From assembly GCA_012295225.1 (NCBI GenBank), contig WMKK01000014.1, positions 248,001 to 312,000 on the forward strand: a stretch of DNA of 64,000 bases, read 5' to 3'. Below are positions 40,935 to 49,900 of the stretch, piece after piece. A program made the position numbers and the translations under genes. The notes beneath the pieces were generated by a model that had not been told where the DNA came from, did not search any database, and saw only the letters and a program-made list of their open reading frames with translations. Source of the stretch: Ostreococcus mediterraneus (Eukaryota; Chlorophyta; Mamiellophyceae; Mamiellales; Bathycoccaceae). How positions within the stretch are numbered: position 1 is the stretch's first letter; every line of letters begins with the position of its first letter.

Positions 40935-42344
40935 TCATTCAGCGCGTTCGTCGAATTCGTTTTCGGCTTGAGCGGCTTTGTAACGGTTTTGTACGGATTT
41001 CAAGTCGTCCAAAACCGTGGAGGCGCTCGCGAGTAAAATCAAGCCACACGGAATCCAGAACAGCACGCTCACGAAGAACGCAGATTCGCGACCGAGGAGA
41101 TCGACCAATCCAGCGACGAACACCGGCCCGAGGCCTTTTCCCAAGTCATCCGTGAGCATGAAGAGTGAAAAGGCGGTGCCGCGATTGAGCGGGTGCAACA
41201 CGTTGAGCAACACAGCTCTAATGTTCACGCCGACGCACGACGAGATGAAGCCTGAAAGAAACGCCGTAATGCATTTGCACACGAAATCAAACGTCGACGC
41301 TGGATTATAGTCCGCGAGGACCAAATACACGGTCGGTATGACACCCACGATCGCGGTTGATCCCATGAAGTAGGATACTTTCTTTGGATTTTCGTTGTAG
41401 AGCGTTTGGCCGTACAGCCCCGACACCAACGTGCTCGCCATCGCACCTATTGCAAAAGCGATGAGCAGCGTCGTGCTCGATTCAACGCCGAGGTTTTTAT
41501 CCTGCGCGAGGTAGTCGTTGAAGAATGTATTAATCATCGACCATGGCACGCATCCTGAAATACCTTGCACCAAGAACAACGTCACCGTCTTCACCGACAC
41601 GATGCCGCAGACTTTACGATAAAACGCCATGAAATCCCCCATCTTTGCCCCTCGCGGTGGCGGTGTCGACCCATGAGATCGAGACGGTGCATCTATCAAC
41701 GTCTCTCGCTCGCTTCGCGACGCACGCATCTCTTCATCGCACGTCGCTGCGGATTCATCCTCCATGCCTCCGCGCACCGGCTCCTCCGCGAAAAACATCA
41801 TCAAGATTGCCACCACGAATCCCGGCGCCGCGACGACCGCAAAAGGCACGCGCCAGCCATATTTCTCACCTATAAATCCAGAAATTGCCTGTCCACCGAC
41901 GACGCCGAGGCTCATCGCTATGCCAGTCACCGCGCTCATGCGCGTCCGTTCGCTCGCCGGGAACAAGTCTGAACACAACGAATACGTCAACGGCGCCGCC
42001 CCACCGACGGCGATCCCCGTCAACGCCCTGAGCCAATATAATTGCCTATACGTGGTGATGAATAACGCCGCGCAGTTGGGCGTCGACCCGAGAAGCAACG
42101 TCCAGGCGAAGAGCTTGACGCGAGAAAACTTATCGGCGAGCGCTCCCAACAGTAACGACGCCGGAGCACCCAACAAAAAGAACGCAAACGCTATCTCGCC
42201 CCCGAGCTTACTATCGCGATCATGCAAAGATAAGTCTAAGTCCTCGGCGATGGCGGTGAGATGCGGAGCGATGAGATTCTGGTCGGCGTAGACTAGCGCG
42301 AGGCCGACGCACGCGAAGACGTAGGCGCGCCTCGACGGGGACAT
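40935..42344 (-). CDS. Major facilitator superfamily transporter
   Basis: About twelve hydrophobic segments in two halves. MFS signatures are visible: DQNLIAPHLTAIAEDL after TM1, LLGALADKFSRVKLF (the 'G.LADR.GR' loop 2-3 motif), RALTGIAVGGAAPL, GEKYGWRVPF, and a second-half GLYGQTL / LNVLHPLNRGTAFSLF. The ending resembles Spinster-like carriers (the sphingolipid/lysophospholipid group), but I cannot assign a substrate. A hydrophilic central loop (~200-250) separates the halves. The frame opens at 42383; codon 14 (42344, MSPSRRAYVFACVG) is preferred as directly preceding TM1. It is divergent from the EH/DPF gene with under 100 bp between starts. Confidence 0.85.
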   Translation of the reverse strand: MSPSRRAYVFACVGLALVYADQNLIAPHLTAIAEDLDLSLHDRDSKLGGEIAFAFFLLGAPASLLLGALADKFSRVKLFAWTLLLGSTPNCAALFITTYRQLYWLRALTGIAVGGAAPLTYSLCSDLFPASERTRMSAVTGIAMSLGVVGGQAISGFIGEKYGWRVPFAVVAAPGFVVAILMMFFAEEPVRGGMEDESAATCDEEMRASRSERETLIDAPSRSHGSTPPPRGAKMGDFMAFYRKVCGIVSVKTVTLFLVQGISGCVPWSMINTFFNDYLAQDKNLGVESSTTLLIAFAIGAMASTLVSGLYGQTLYNENPKKVSYFMGSTAIVGVIPTVYLVLADYNPASTFDFVCKCITAFLSGFISSCVGVNIRAVLLNVLHPLNRGTAFSLFMLTDDLGKGLGPVFVAGLVDLLGRESAFFVSVLFWIPCGLILLASASTVLDDLKSVQNRYKAAQAENEFDERAE

Positions 42345-42439
42345 AGCACTTCTCACGCGATCTCCCCACACCGGCCCGCGCACAACCCCGCGTGAAGTCT
42401 CACGATGCTGTATATTTGCGTCTGTGCGCGTGCGTGGCG

Positions 42440-43948
42440 ATGAGCGTCACGCGCGCGCGTCGAAAAGTGACTCTTGGTCGCTCGCGCGCGTCTTTACTGT
42501 TGAGAGCTCTAATCATCAATTTTTTAACTATCACATCTTCCTCGTGGGCTATGCGCGCTTTCGTTGGTCACTACTTTGATAAAGATGGTTCGCTGAGTTG
42601 GCTTGAGTTTGTGGTTGCAATATATTTGACTGAACAGGCGCGAAATGGGCGCATGCCGCCACCATCGCTGCCTGCGGGCCAATTTCCGCCGTTTAGCATG
42701 ACTGCCGGCGCGTCCGTTTCGGCGCAACCGCAGCCGGAACCGCAGCAACCTGCCGCACCAATCTATCAGCCGCAAGCGTCGTTCCAAACGACAGCGACTG
42801 GTCTGATGACTCAGGATGCCGCGCGTGCGCAATTACAACATGTGATGACGTCCGCACCGCGCGCTGCGGAGGCAACTGAGGAGTACACATACCGCGGACC
42901 AGTGGCAAACGTCGCCGCCATGCCAGAACAAGACCAAGAGCTCGCCGCGCGCGTCAGGGCGAATGCTGAAAGCAACGACCGTGAGTTATGGGAAAGCGAA
43001 ATGGCCGAGCGGCAAAACAAACTCAGCGCTGCTGCGGCGCAAGAAGTCTTGTCTAACTTGGCGATTTTCACGCGCAAATGTGAAGCCGATTTGACTGAAG
43101 CGTCTTATCGCGCGCAAGCCGCTGAAGCCGAAGTTAAGGATATTAAAGCTAAGTGCGAACGAATGCAAGGCATGGTGCAAAATATAATCGATCAAATGGG
43201 CGAGCCGATGCATCGTATTGAAGAGGCAAAAAAAGAGTATGATGCGTTGAGCGTGCGGTACAAGGAGCTCGAAGAACGTCACGCCGAGCTAGTGGCGCCG
43301 GCATCGAGTGGGACGTCTGCCGTCGAGCAAAACCTGGTCGATATGCGAGAGAAGGTGCGCGCGAAAACCATTGCGGTTGAGACCGAAGAGGCTAGATTGA
43401 GAGCGGGTGCGTTTGCGTCATCTACTGCCGCCGCGCAACAATCATCGCTGGAAACCAAGCGTCAAGACATCGCGCTCGCCGAGCACCAGCGTTCGTCATC
43501 CTTCTTCGACGTGAGCGCGCCAGTGCCGCCGCGCGAGCGAGCGCCTGTCGCAATGAGTCCCGGCACGAAGGATGGTAGAGAATCATTCGACGCCTGGGAC
43601 AACTGGGCCACGACATCGCGTGCGGAAAAAAACACGATGGCAACGGCGACGGCGACGCCGCATCGTCGCTTCCCGTCTGAAATCCCCGCCGTCGCCGCCG
43701 CGCTCGGCATCCCCAGCGACACTGGCGGTGGCGGATTTTTTGACAGTCTCGATGATGACTCTGATCCCTTCGGTGATGACTCTGATCCCTTCGGTGATCC
43801 CTTCGATGATGACTCTGATCCCTTCGCTGGATCAAAAATTATCCTCCACGTTGAAGAACAAGGCGAACGACGCTACGTTGAACATTACATTCCGTACGCG
43901 AAAGCCATCGGCGCGCACGCCATCGTGCACGACCCATTCGTGGCTTGA
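42440..43948 (+). CDS. Eps15-like endocytic protein: partial EH domain, coiled coil, DPF repeats
   Basis: The N-terminus ends in one EF-hand-like unit of an EH domain (YFDKDGSLSWLEFVVAIYL), with its calcium-loop acids present but without a recognisable first half. A Pro/Gln-rich linker follows, then a long coiled coil (KCEADLTEASYRAQAAEAEV, EEAKKEYDALSVRYKELEER). Near the C-terminus are clustered DPF motifs (DSDPFGDDSDPFGDPFDDDS) of the type that bind AP-2 appendages. This combination is that of Eps15/Eps15R/Ede1 clathrin adaptors, so a role in endocytosis is likely. The longest frame starts at a GTG at 42392; the first in-frame ATG is 42440. A missing upstream exon is possible, but the MFS gene leaves almost no room. 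Confidence 0.68.
   Translation: MSVTRARRKVTLGRSRASLLLRALIINFLTITSSSWAMRAFVGHYFDKDGSLSWLEFVVAIYLTEQARNGRMPPPSLPAGQFPPFSMTAGASVSAQPQPEPQQPAAPIYQPQASFQTTATGLMTQDAARAQLQHVMTSAPRAAEATEEYTYRGPVANVAAMPEQDQELAARVRANAESNDRELWESEMAERQNKLSAAAAQEVLSNLAIFTRKCEADLTEASYRAQAAEAEVKDIKAKCERMQGMVQNIIDQMGEPMHRIEEAKKEYDALSVRYKELEERHAELVAPASSGTSAVEQNLVDMREKVRAKTIAVETEEARLRAGAFASSTAAAQQSSLETKRQDIALAEHQRSSSFFDVSAPVPPRERAPVAMSPGTKDGRESFDAWDNWATTSRAEKNTMATATATPHRRFPSEIPAVAAALGIPSDTGGGGFFDSLDDDSDPFGDDSDPFGDPFDDDSDPFAGSKIILHVEEQGERRYVEHYIPYAKAIGAHAIVHDPFVA
43751..43827 (+). repeat. Short tandem repeat encoding DPF motifs
   Basis: Near-identical units of 'gatgactctgatcccttcgg' recur three to four times with a shortened copy. 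They encode clustered SDPF tetrapeptides. DNA-level identity points to recent expansion of AP-2-binding motifs. Confidence 0.85.
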
Positions 43949-45600
43949 AACATTTGATTTGGACCAACATTTAGGGTACGCCACACGAACTCGTCGCCGT
44001 TGCCGTATGTCGCGGCAAGATAGGGCGCGACGCCGCTGTTGAGTATATGATCGACGAGAGGTACAGGCACACGTCCGAGCACCCACGCCGGAAGCCCTGC
44101 GGCTACGCATGGGTGGTTTCCACCGCACTTGATCAAATCACACGGACTTCTCTTCGGCGCGCAAGGCGCCTTGAAACCTCCATTGGCGCGAAGCGTGGCG
44201 CCAAGCGCGCAAGAGACGAACAAATCCGTCCTTTTGCGATATTCAAACCCATATTTGCAATACGTAACGGTGAAACGCTCGTAGTCGATGGTATTACCCA
44301 CCGTATCCATTCTGTTTCGAAGCTCGGCGGATGGATTCTCTAGAACCCAGCACAGCGCCGCCGCCGCGCGGATGAAATCGAGCGTGACGCGCACGTACGT
44401 ATCCGCGAGCTCGAGCACAGACTTTGCAAACTCGGGACCTTTTTTCGCGAATTCACTTCGGCGTTGTGGTGAATATCCTTCGCACGGCGGCGAAGCCCAC
44501 ACGAACGCACCTGGTGGGACAAATACGTAATTCATCGTTCTGATATCCGTCACGACGACGGTGACGCGCGGATGGCGTCTCGCCGCGTCGCATACGATGC
44601 GCCCGCGCCATTCGAACATATAAATGCGACCTAAAGATGGAAAACGATTCGCGATTTGCACCGAAATTTCACCCACGCCGCCAAAGAGCTCGTACGCCGC
44701 GGCTGGAGCATCTTTGGGTAACGGTGCCGACGCCCGCGTGCTCGGCACTTCAAAGACGCCTCGCTGTTTGCGGCATTGAACATTCGCACGCTCTCGCCCT
44801 CGAGCTCGCGTTTTGTTATCGGCACACAGCAGACGCTCCATGTCGAGTAGCTCGCCGTGCATGACGTCCTCGTCATCCAGCGGATCGGAGCGCCACACGA
44901 GTCGATACGGCATGAGCGGATATACGCAAATCGACGCGTCGTACGACGTCACCAGAAAGCCGCAAGTGGATCTGGACTCTCGTGCGAACGAGAAAAAGAT
45001 TTCATTTGTTGCTGTCCGCCAATCCAAAGGTGCGGATGGTACGAATTGCGCGAGACGCGCACGGGCGTAATCATATCGTTGTTTGGCTGACTTTGTCTCC
45101 TCGCTGAGAACTCGTCGCGTCGTCTTACCGAGAATAAAGTCGTGGAGCGCCACGACACACCGCGTCTCGCGCGCGGTGCGAGGATGTCTATATATCATGA
45201 CGAGCTCGAGTGTCTTCTCAGCCTCGTGCGGCGTGCTCCTCACCTCTATACCCGCTACGTAGACGCCGCCGCGCGCCTCGTCTCGCGCGCGACGGCGCGC
45301 AGCGCACAGCGAACCGTCGTGTCCACGACACGCGCCAATGGCATCGAGTTCACAGCAGCACCCGTACTGCGCCGCACGCGCGATGCATCGCCGCACGCAG
45401 GGCGAGGACGAGGTCGACGCGTCCTCGGTGGCGGCGCCGAAGGCCACCCCAACAGTTCGTCCGCGCTTAGCTTCCCTCTCGCCACCGTTCGTGCTCGCAT
45501 CACCTCGCGACTCTAGCGCGCGTTTTCTATCGGCGATCACGCGGCGTGCATCTTGTAAATAAACACGTTTGTTTCGCACCCACGCCCGTGCGAACGGCAT
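43885..45600 (-). CDS. Putative DNA (cytosine-5) methyltransferase, phage/virus-like type
   Basis: The C-terminal ~270 residues carry the C5-methyltransferase order: motif I AAYELFGGVGEISV (~301-314), an acidic strand end MFEWRGRI, motif IV WASPPCEGYSPQ with the catalytic Cys at C373, and then LENPSAELR (421-429) in place of the usual ENV of motif VI. YCKYGFEYRKRTDLFVS (447-463) is a block I associate with phage and large-DNA-virus cytosine methylases rather than plant MET1/CMT/DRM. The N-terminal ~290 residues include a Cys-rich patch (CVRRC...CCC...C...C) and an unassigned domain. Its stop lies inside the 3' coding end of the EH/DPF gene on the other strand (64 bp overlap). Substrate and sequence specificity are unknown. 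The start is the first ATG. Confidence 0.75.
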   Translation of the reverse strand: MPFARAWVRNKRVYLQDARRVIADRKRALESRGDASTNGGEREAKRGRTVGVAFGAATEDASTSSSPCVRRCIARAAQYGCCCELDAIGACRGHDGSLCAARRRARDEARGGVYVAGIEVRSTPHEAEKTLELVMIYRHPRTARETRCVVALHDFILGKTTRRVLSEETKSAKQRYDYARARLAQFVPSAPLDWRTATNEIFFSFARESRSTCGFLVTSYDASICVYPLMPYRLVWRSDPLDDEDVMHGELLDMERLLCADNKTRARGRERANVQCRKQRGVFEVPSTRASAPLPKDAPAAAYELFGGVGEISVQIANRFPSLGRIYMFEWRGRIVCDAARRHPRVTVVVTDIRTMNYVFVPPGAFVWASPPCEGYSPQRRSEFAKKGPEFAKSVLELADTYVRVTLDFIRAAAALCWVLENPSAELRNRMDTVGNTIDYERFTVTYCKYGFEYRKRTDLFVSCALGATLRANGGFKAPCAPKRSPCDLIKCGGNHPCVAAGLPAWVLGRVPVPLVDHILNSGVAPYLAATYGNGDEFVWRTLNVGPNQMFQATNGSCTMACAPMAFAYGM

Positions 45601-45954
45601 CGTGCGCGTCGACTAATGCAGGCGACGCGTCCTGCTAGGACCGATGCGTGCGCATCGCCCACACTCGTCGACGCGCGACGCCGACACCGGCGCACAGAGC
45701 CGAGCCGCGTATGGCGAGAAATCACCGCCCGCGATGATCTCGTCGCATCGGTCGACGTTGCGTTGCGCGCGCGGCGGCCGTACGGCGGTTTTCACGCGCA
45801 GGGGGGTCGCACGTGGCACGATTTTCACCCATTTCCACGCGACGCGTCGCGTGGAGCTGCGCGTGACGGCGTGGCGCCGAGAGGCGCGTGATACTCGATG
45901 ACGCGCTTCGTCCAACCCGTGCTTCAAGTCGGCGATAGCCTGAACGGACGCGTC

Positions 45955-46003
45955 GAGAGCGTCATTCGAACGCGTCGATCGCCCCGACTCGAATGACGCT
46001 CTC
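45955..46003. repeat. Perfect 15-bp inverted repeat (hairpin)
   Basis: GAGAGCGTCATTCGA at 45955-45969 and its exact reverse complement at 45989-46003 enclose a 19-nt loop. The stem nearly extends outward with one mismatch. It could be a terminator-like or processed RNA hairpin, or a protein-binding palindrome; nothing else decides. Confidence 0.7.
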
Positions 46004-46623
46004 GGCGAGTCCAGAGCGCGGTTCCGTCGCGCGCTCGAAGAAGTTGGCGAATCGCGTCGCTCACGTACCCGCAAAATCGTCGTCGCCTCCCGTTTTATTC
46101 GCTTTCGTTGCCGCGGCGCGGTTCGGCGCGAAGGAGAGTCCTTGGAAGTGCGCGTTGGGTGTTACTCTGTGGCAAGTCTCGGTCGATGGCGCGCGAGAAA
46201 AAAGTCAACGAAGCGTTACGTCCGAGACGCAGCACGCGCGCACGCACGCAGCGCACGGCGTCACATATCGACGTGTTGTGTTTAACGGCGCGTACCACAA
46301 AGCAAAGGTAAAAAAAAGCTTCGTTCGTGTCGCTCGCGCGTCTCGGCGCTGCGCGCGTCGCGTCGCATCGAACGCCGCACGATGGATTCATGAGATCGCG
46401 TCGAAAACGCCCAGAAGGACTGCTGAGACTAACCGTGATGTCGCTTTCGTTGCAGTGAACGACGCGAACGCGAAGTTTTGAAGCGGGAACGAAGAATCAA
46501 AGAGAACGTGCCAAGAGGCGAGGTCGGACCGGGTGTCAATAGCCTGGTTACCACCCCGAAGCTCGTGAGGCGCGTACTCTGCGGTTTGACGTAAACGCCG
46601 AAGAGCGGAGCGAAAGCGCAAGC

Positions 46624-46710
46624 AAACAAAAAAAAACAAAAAAAAACAAAAAAAAACAAAAAAAAACAAAAAAAAACAAAAAAAAACAAAAAAAAACAAA
46701 AAAAAAGAAA
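46624..46710. repeat. C-A9 decamer minisatellite
   Basis: About eight perfect tandem copies of the 10-bp unit CAAAAAAAAA, the last ending in G instead of C. On the opposite strand it reads as T9-G and creates artificial Phe-rich frames. Length is likely polymorphic. Confidence 0.95.
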
Positions 46711-46723
46711 CGCGCGCGGGAGG

Positions 46724-46975
46724 CGAGTAGGCGGTGAGTGAGGGTGTACTTGACGCGCGCGGGGGCGGCGTTGAACAACGCGTTCGAAGACGGTCAAGGA
46801 TAGCATTCGACATCCGAGGACAACGAACGAGTGGCGACGAGCGGAGGAGGAGTTTGTGAGTGTTGTTGGCTCGAAACGGCGACGGCGACGCAAACCGACG
46901 AAGAGGAAGTCGGCGAGTCGGCGGTGAGTGAGGGTGTACTTGACGCGCGCGGGGGCGGCGTTGAACGAACGCGCA
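46724..46975 (+). repeat. Direct duplication, two ~54-bp copies 190 bp apart
   Basis: The block beginning gcgagtaggcggtgagtgag (from ~46724) recurs from ~46914 as gcgagtcggcggtgagtgag and stays near-identical through gcggcgttgaac. The second copy lies in the 5' part of the OTU/GIY-YIG frame; the first, which has an in-frame TAG, lies upstream. A local segmental duplication of the gene's 5' end is the simplest reading. Confidence 0.85.
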
Positions 46976-49900
46976 GGGCGAGAGAATCCCTCTTCTTCAT
47001 GGCAACCTTCGCATCAAGCGAGGACGTCAAAGTCGACGACTCAACAGTCTCGATTGGTGATAGCGTTTACGATGTCGTAGACGTCGGCGGCGAGGGTGAT
47101 TGCCTATTCCGATGCCTCGCGCATATCGCTTTGAATGACGAAGAACGACACGGCGAGGTTAGAGCGCGTATAACGTCGGAGATGGCGAGCAATCCCGCGC
47201 GGTACGCGGCTTTTATTACGACAGATCGCAGTGTCAGTGAGCGAGTCGAGCGTATGGCGAAGCGTGGGGAATGGGGCGACGAGATAGAAATCGTCGCTTT
47301 TTGCTATGCGTATAGAGCAAGCATCGGCGTAGTGACGCGCGGCGAATTGGTCGACAATCCAGCGCCACCGAGGCTGCAGAGATATAAGCCCGAATCGTCT
47401 GCAAACGGTGAACCTCCGACCGTGACTGGTTACCTCTACCATGCACAGCTGCATTACCAGGTGTTACTCGCGCGAAGTCAAGGACGAAGACGAAGACGAA
47501 GACGAAGACGAGGAAAACGGCGCCGCAAACGAGCGGAAAAATCCAACGGCGCGACGCCGTCGCCGCCAGGCGCGTCGCATCCGAATGGAGATATGTCCGG
47601 GCTCAGCTCAACATCCCCGTTGAGCCCGCAGAAGCGCCGGGAAAAGCCTCGCAAAACACCATCATCATCGTTGAAGACACCCGCGATCGAGGAAAATCAT
47701 GCGCCACGTCGCTTGAACGGCATGCTCAGCCAAATGTCCATATCGGACACCAACGGAGGTTCGAACGGAGGTCCAAATGGAGGTTCGGACTTCGAGCGCG
47801 ACGAGTTGCCGAAAATGTTGATGGAACGACAACCGGAGGCGCTACTCGACACTGACGCGATATTATCGCTCATAATAGCCGAAGACGTGGACGTGGACGA
47901 TGACGAGGATGCCGAAGACGAGGTTGATGAGGAAGGCTTGTCTCGTATGGCGCGCATGCGTTTGTATGACGCGAGCACCGAACGCGGCGACGGCGCTGGC
48001 GACGAGGTCGAAATATCCGACGATGAAGACGCTGACGAAAAAGATGCCGCAAAAGACGATTTCGAGGCCGACGCGCGGTCGCGATTGGGTAAGCAACCGT
48101 ACCAACTGTATTTTAAGAAGCGTAAAAGTAAAGAGATTGGTGTTGCACGCAAGATTAGCTCTAATTTTTACCCGCGACAAAGCGCCTCGGCAGAAGAGGC
48201 GACGTATTTGCGTTCACTGCTCGAAGGAAACTCAACCGTGACGAATCGTGCGAAGAATACTCTATTACGCATCATTTCGGAAGACGCGTATCGAGGCACA
48301 GGCCCGGTAGCGGCATACGTCAGAAAAGCAGGAGGAACATCTCGATTCTTGTCGTTTCTAGTCGAACATTGCCCCATGTGGCCGCCGTGGATTTTCGGAG
48401 TCAGGACCAAGAATCCTTCGATGGTTCTCGACGAGATGGTGACGGATGGGACCATTCGGTGGTCGGGTGATGGACGACCATTGCTGGCAAAAGAGGAAGT
48501 CACCGACTTGTCGTCAATGCAAACGACGATCAAAGTTGCGCGAGAAGTTCTCATGAGTTTCCAAAATGGAAAAGCGAAGCGCGAGATGAAAAAAGAGGCA
48601 ATATCGGCGATCGAGTCAAGGTTACAGGCGGCGTGTCCCGACGACTTTTTAATCCCCGGCGCTGCGTATGTTATCGCGTACGGTCACGACTGCGCCGACG
48701 CTAACGCGGGTCAGTCGCTCGCCAGGTACCCGTACGTCGGGCAAACGACGCGACTGGGTGCTCGAATCGGTCAACATCTCGCTGGCGTCGAAGGCTGCTG
48801 GCGATTGTACCCGCAAGGGTCTACAAGAGATCAGCCTCACGTGTATGGCAAGCTGCACGCACACGCGAACCTCGACATACGCACGCACGATGAAAGGGAT
48901 GAATTTTCACGAGATGCTGCGGATCATGCCACGTCCAAGAAAGACAAGAGAAGAGAGACAAAGATTAGGCGCCAGCGGCGTCACATTCTCGTACAGGAAC
49001 GCCACTTCATCGTGTGCACGGCGGGTGTGTTCGTCGAATCCGCTCAGAGAGACATTGTAAACGCGTACGTGAATCACTGTCGTGAAATGGCGAGTGGCGA
49101 CGAAGGCGAAGACGCCGCCGCATCGCCAACTGTAGACGACTGTGTTCGTTTTATGGGATGTTTAAAATGGATACGAGAGATTTTCGAAACGATGGCGCTC
49201 AAGTCTCTTCACGCGCTTGACCCAAATAGAGGTTTGAACTCTTCCCCACCAGGCGAACCGTTCCGGTGGAGAGCGCAGCGCNGGGAAGACAAGNNNCCTT
49301 GGACAGACGAAGAAGACAAGACTGTCTTGAAGATGTTCATGAACAACTCCACTGCGAGGGGTCGCATGTACACAAGTGGCGCGGCGAGGAACATGGTGGC
49401 AGACATGCTTCGTCACACTGGCACGCGGCGGTCGTACAACGCCATCGAAGCGCGATTTAGATGCTTGTATCTCCAAGCTGCACGCACGCCAGAGCGCGAA
49501 CGTTCGCGCTTTCAACGCGATGTCATAGTGACGTACGTGCAATTTCATCCGAGTCCAGAACAGGTTCTAGACGAGGTCATTCGCAAGGTTCGTATACTGG
49601 CAGAACTTTTGGACAATCGAATCCGCGAAGGGAAGGAGATTGTAATTTTCGACCGAAGGGAAACGTTTCAAATTCCAAATTGGTCAAAACCGGGCGCCGC
49701 CGCCAAAGATGTTAATCCATACAATTGGTGTTGCAAGTTTATGACCAAAAAACGCAATGATGGATCGACGCGCGAGGAGAGGCTGCGCAAATATGCAGGT
49801 GACGACCCCAAAATCATCGAACCACTCGACAAAGTGTTGTCGAAAATGCCATCGGCCAGCAATACTGCAATCGAAGACATTCGCAAGGTTCGTTTACTGG

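Larger units (their letters stand above)
45601..46830. other. Repeat-bearing region without a confident gene
   Basis: About 1.2 kb between the methyltransferase (minus) and the OTU/GIY-YIG gene (plus). It contains a perfect 15-bp inverted repeat, a C-A9 decamer array and one copy of a duplicated 54-bp block (each listed). The plus frame 45993-46481 is open for 162 codons, but its Arg/Ala/Val composition does not persuade me. The Phe-rich minus frames near 46430-46890 are produced by the decamer array. Confidence 0.5.

Noticed and set aside
45993-46481. 162-codon plus-strand frame and the overlapping 153-codon minus frame (45613-46074)
   Set aside because: Neither shows domain text, a plausible splice partner or a clear start. 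Composition is that of GC-rich intergenic DNA, so I left them uncalled.
46624-46710. Could the tandem array be a CRISPR?
   Set aside because: The unit is 10 bp without spacers, in a eukaryotic nuclear context; it is a simple minisatellite.
46429-46893. Minus-strand frames rich in Phe (FFCFFLFFFV)
   Set aside because: They are produced by reading the C-A9 decamer array; composition is not that of a protein.
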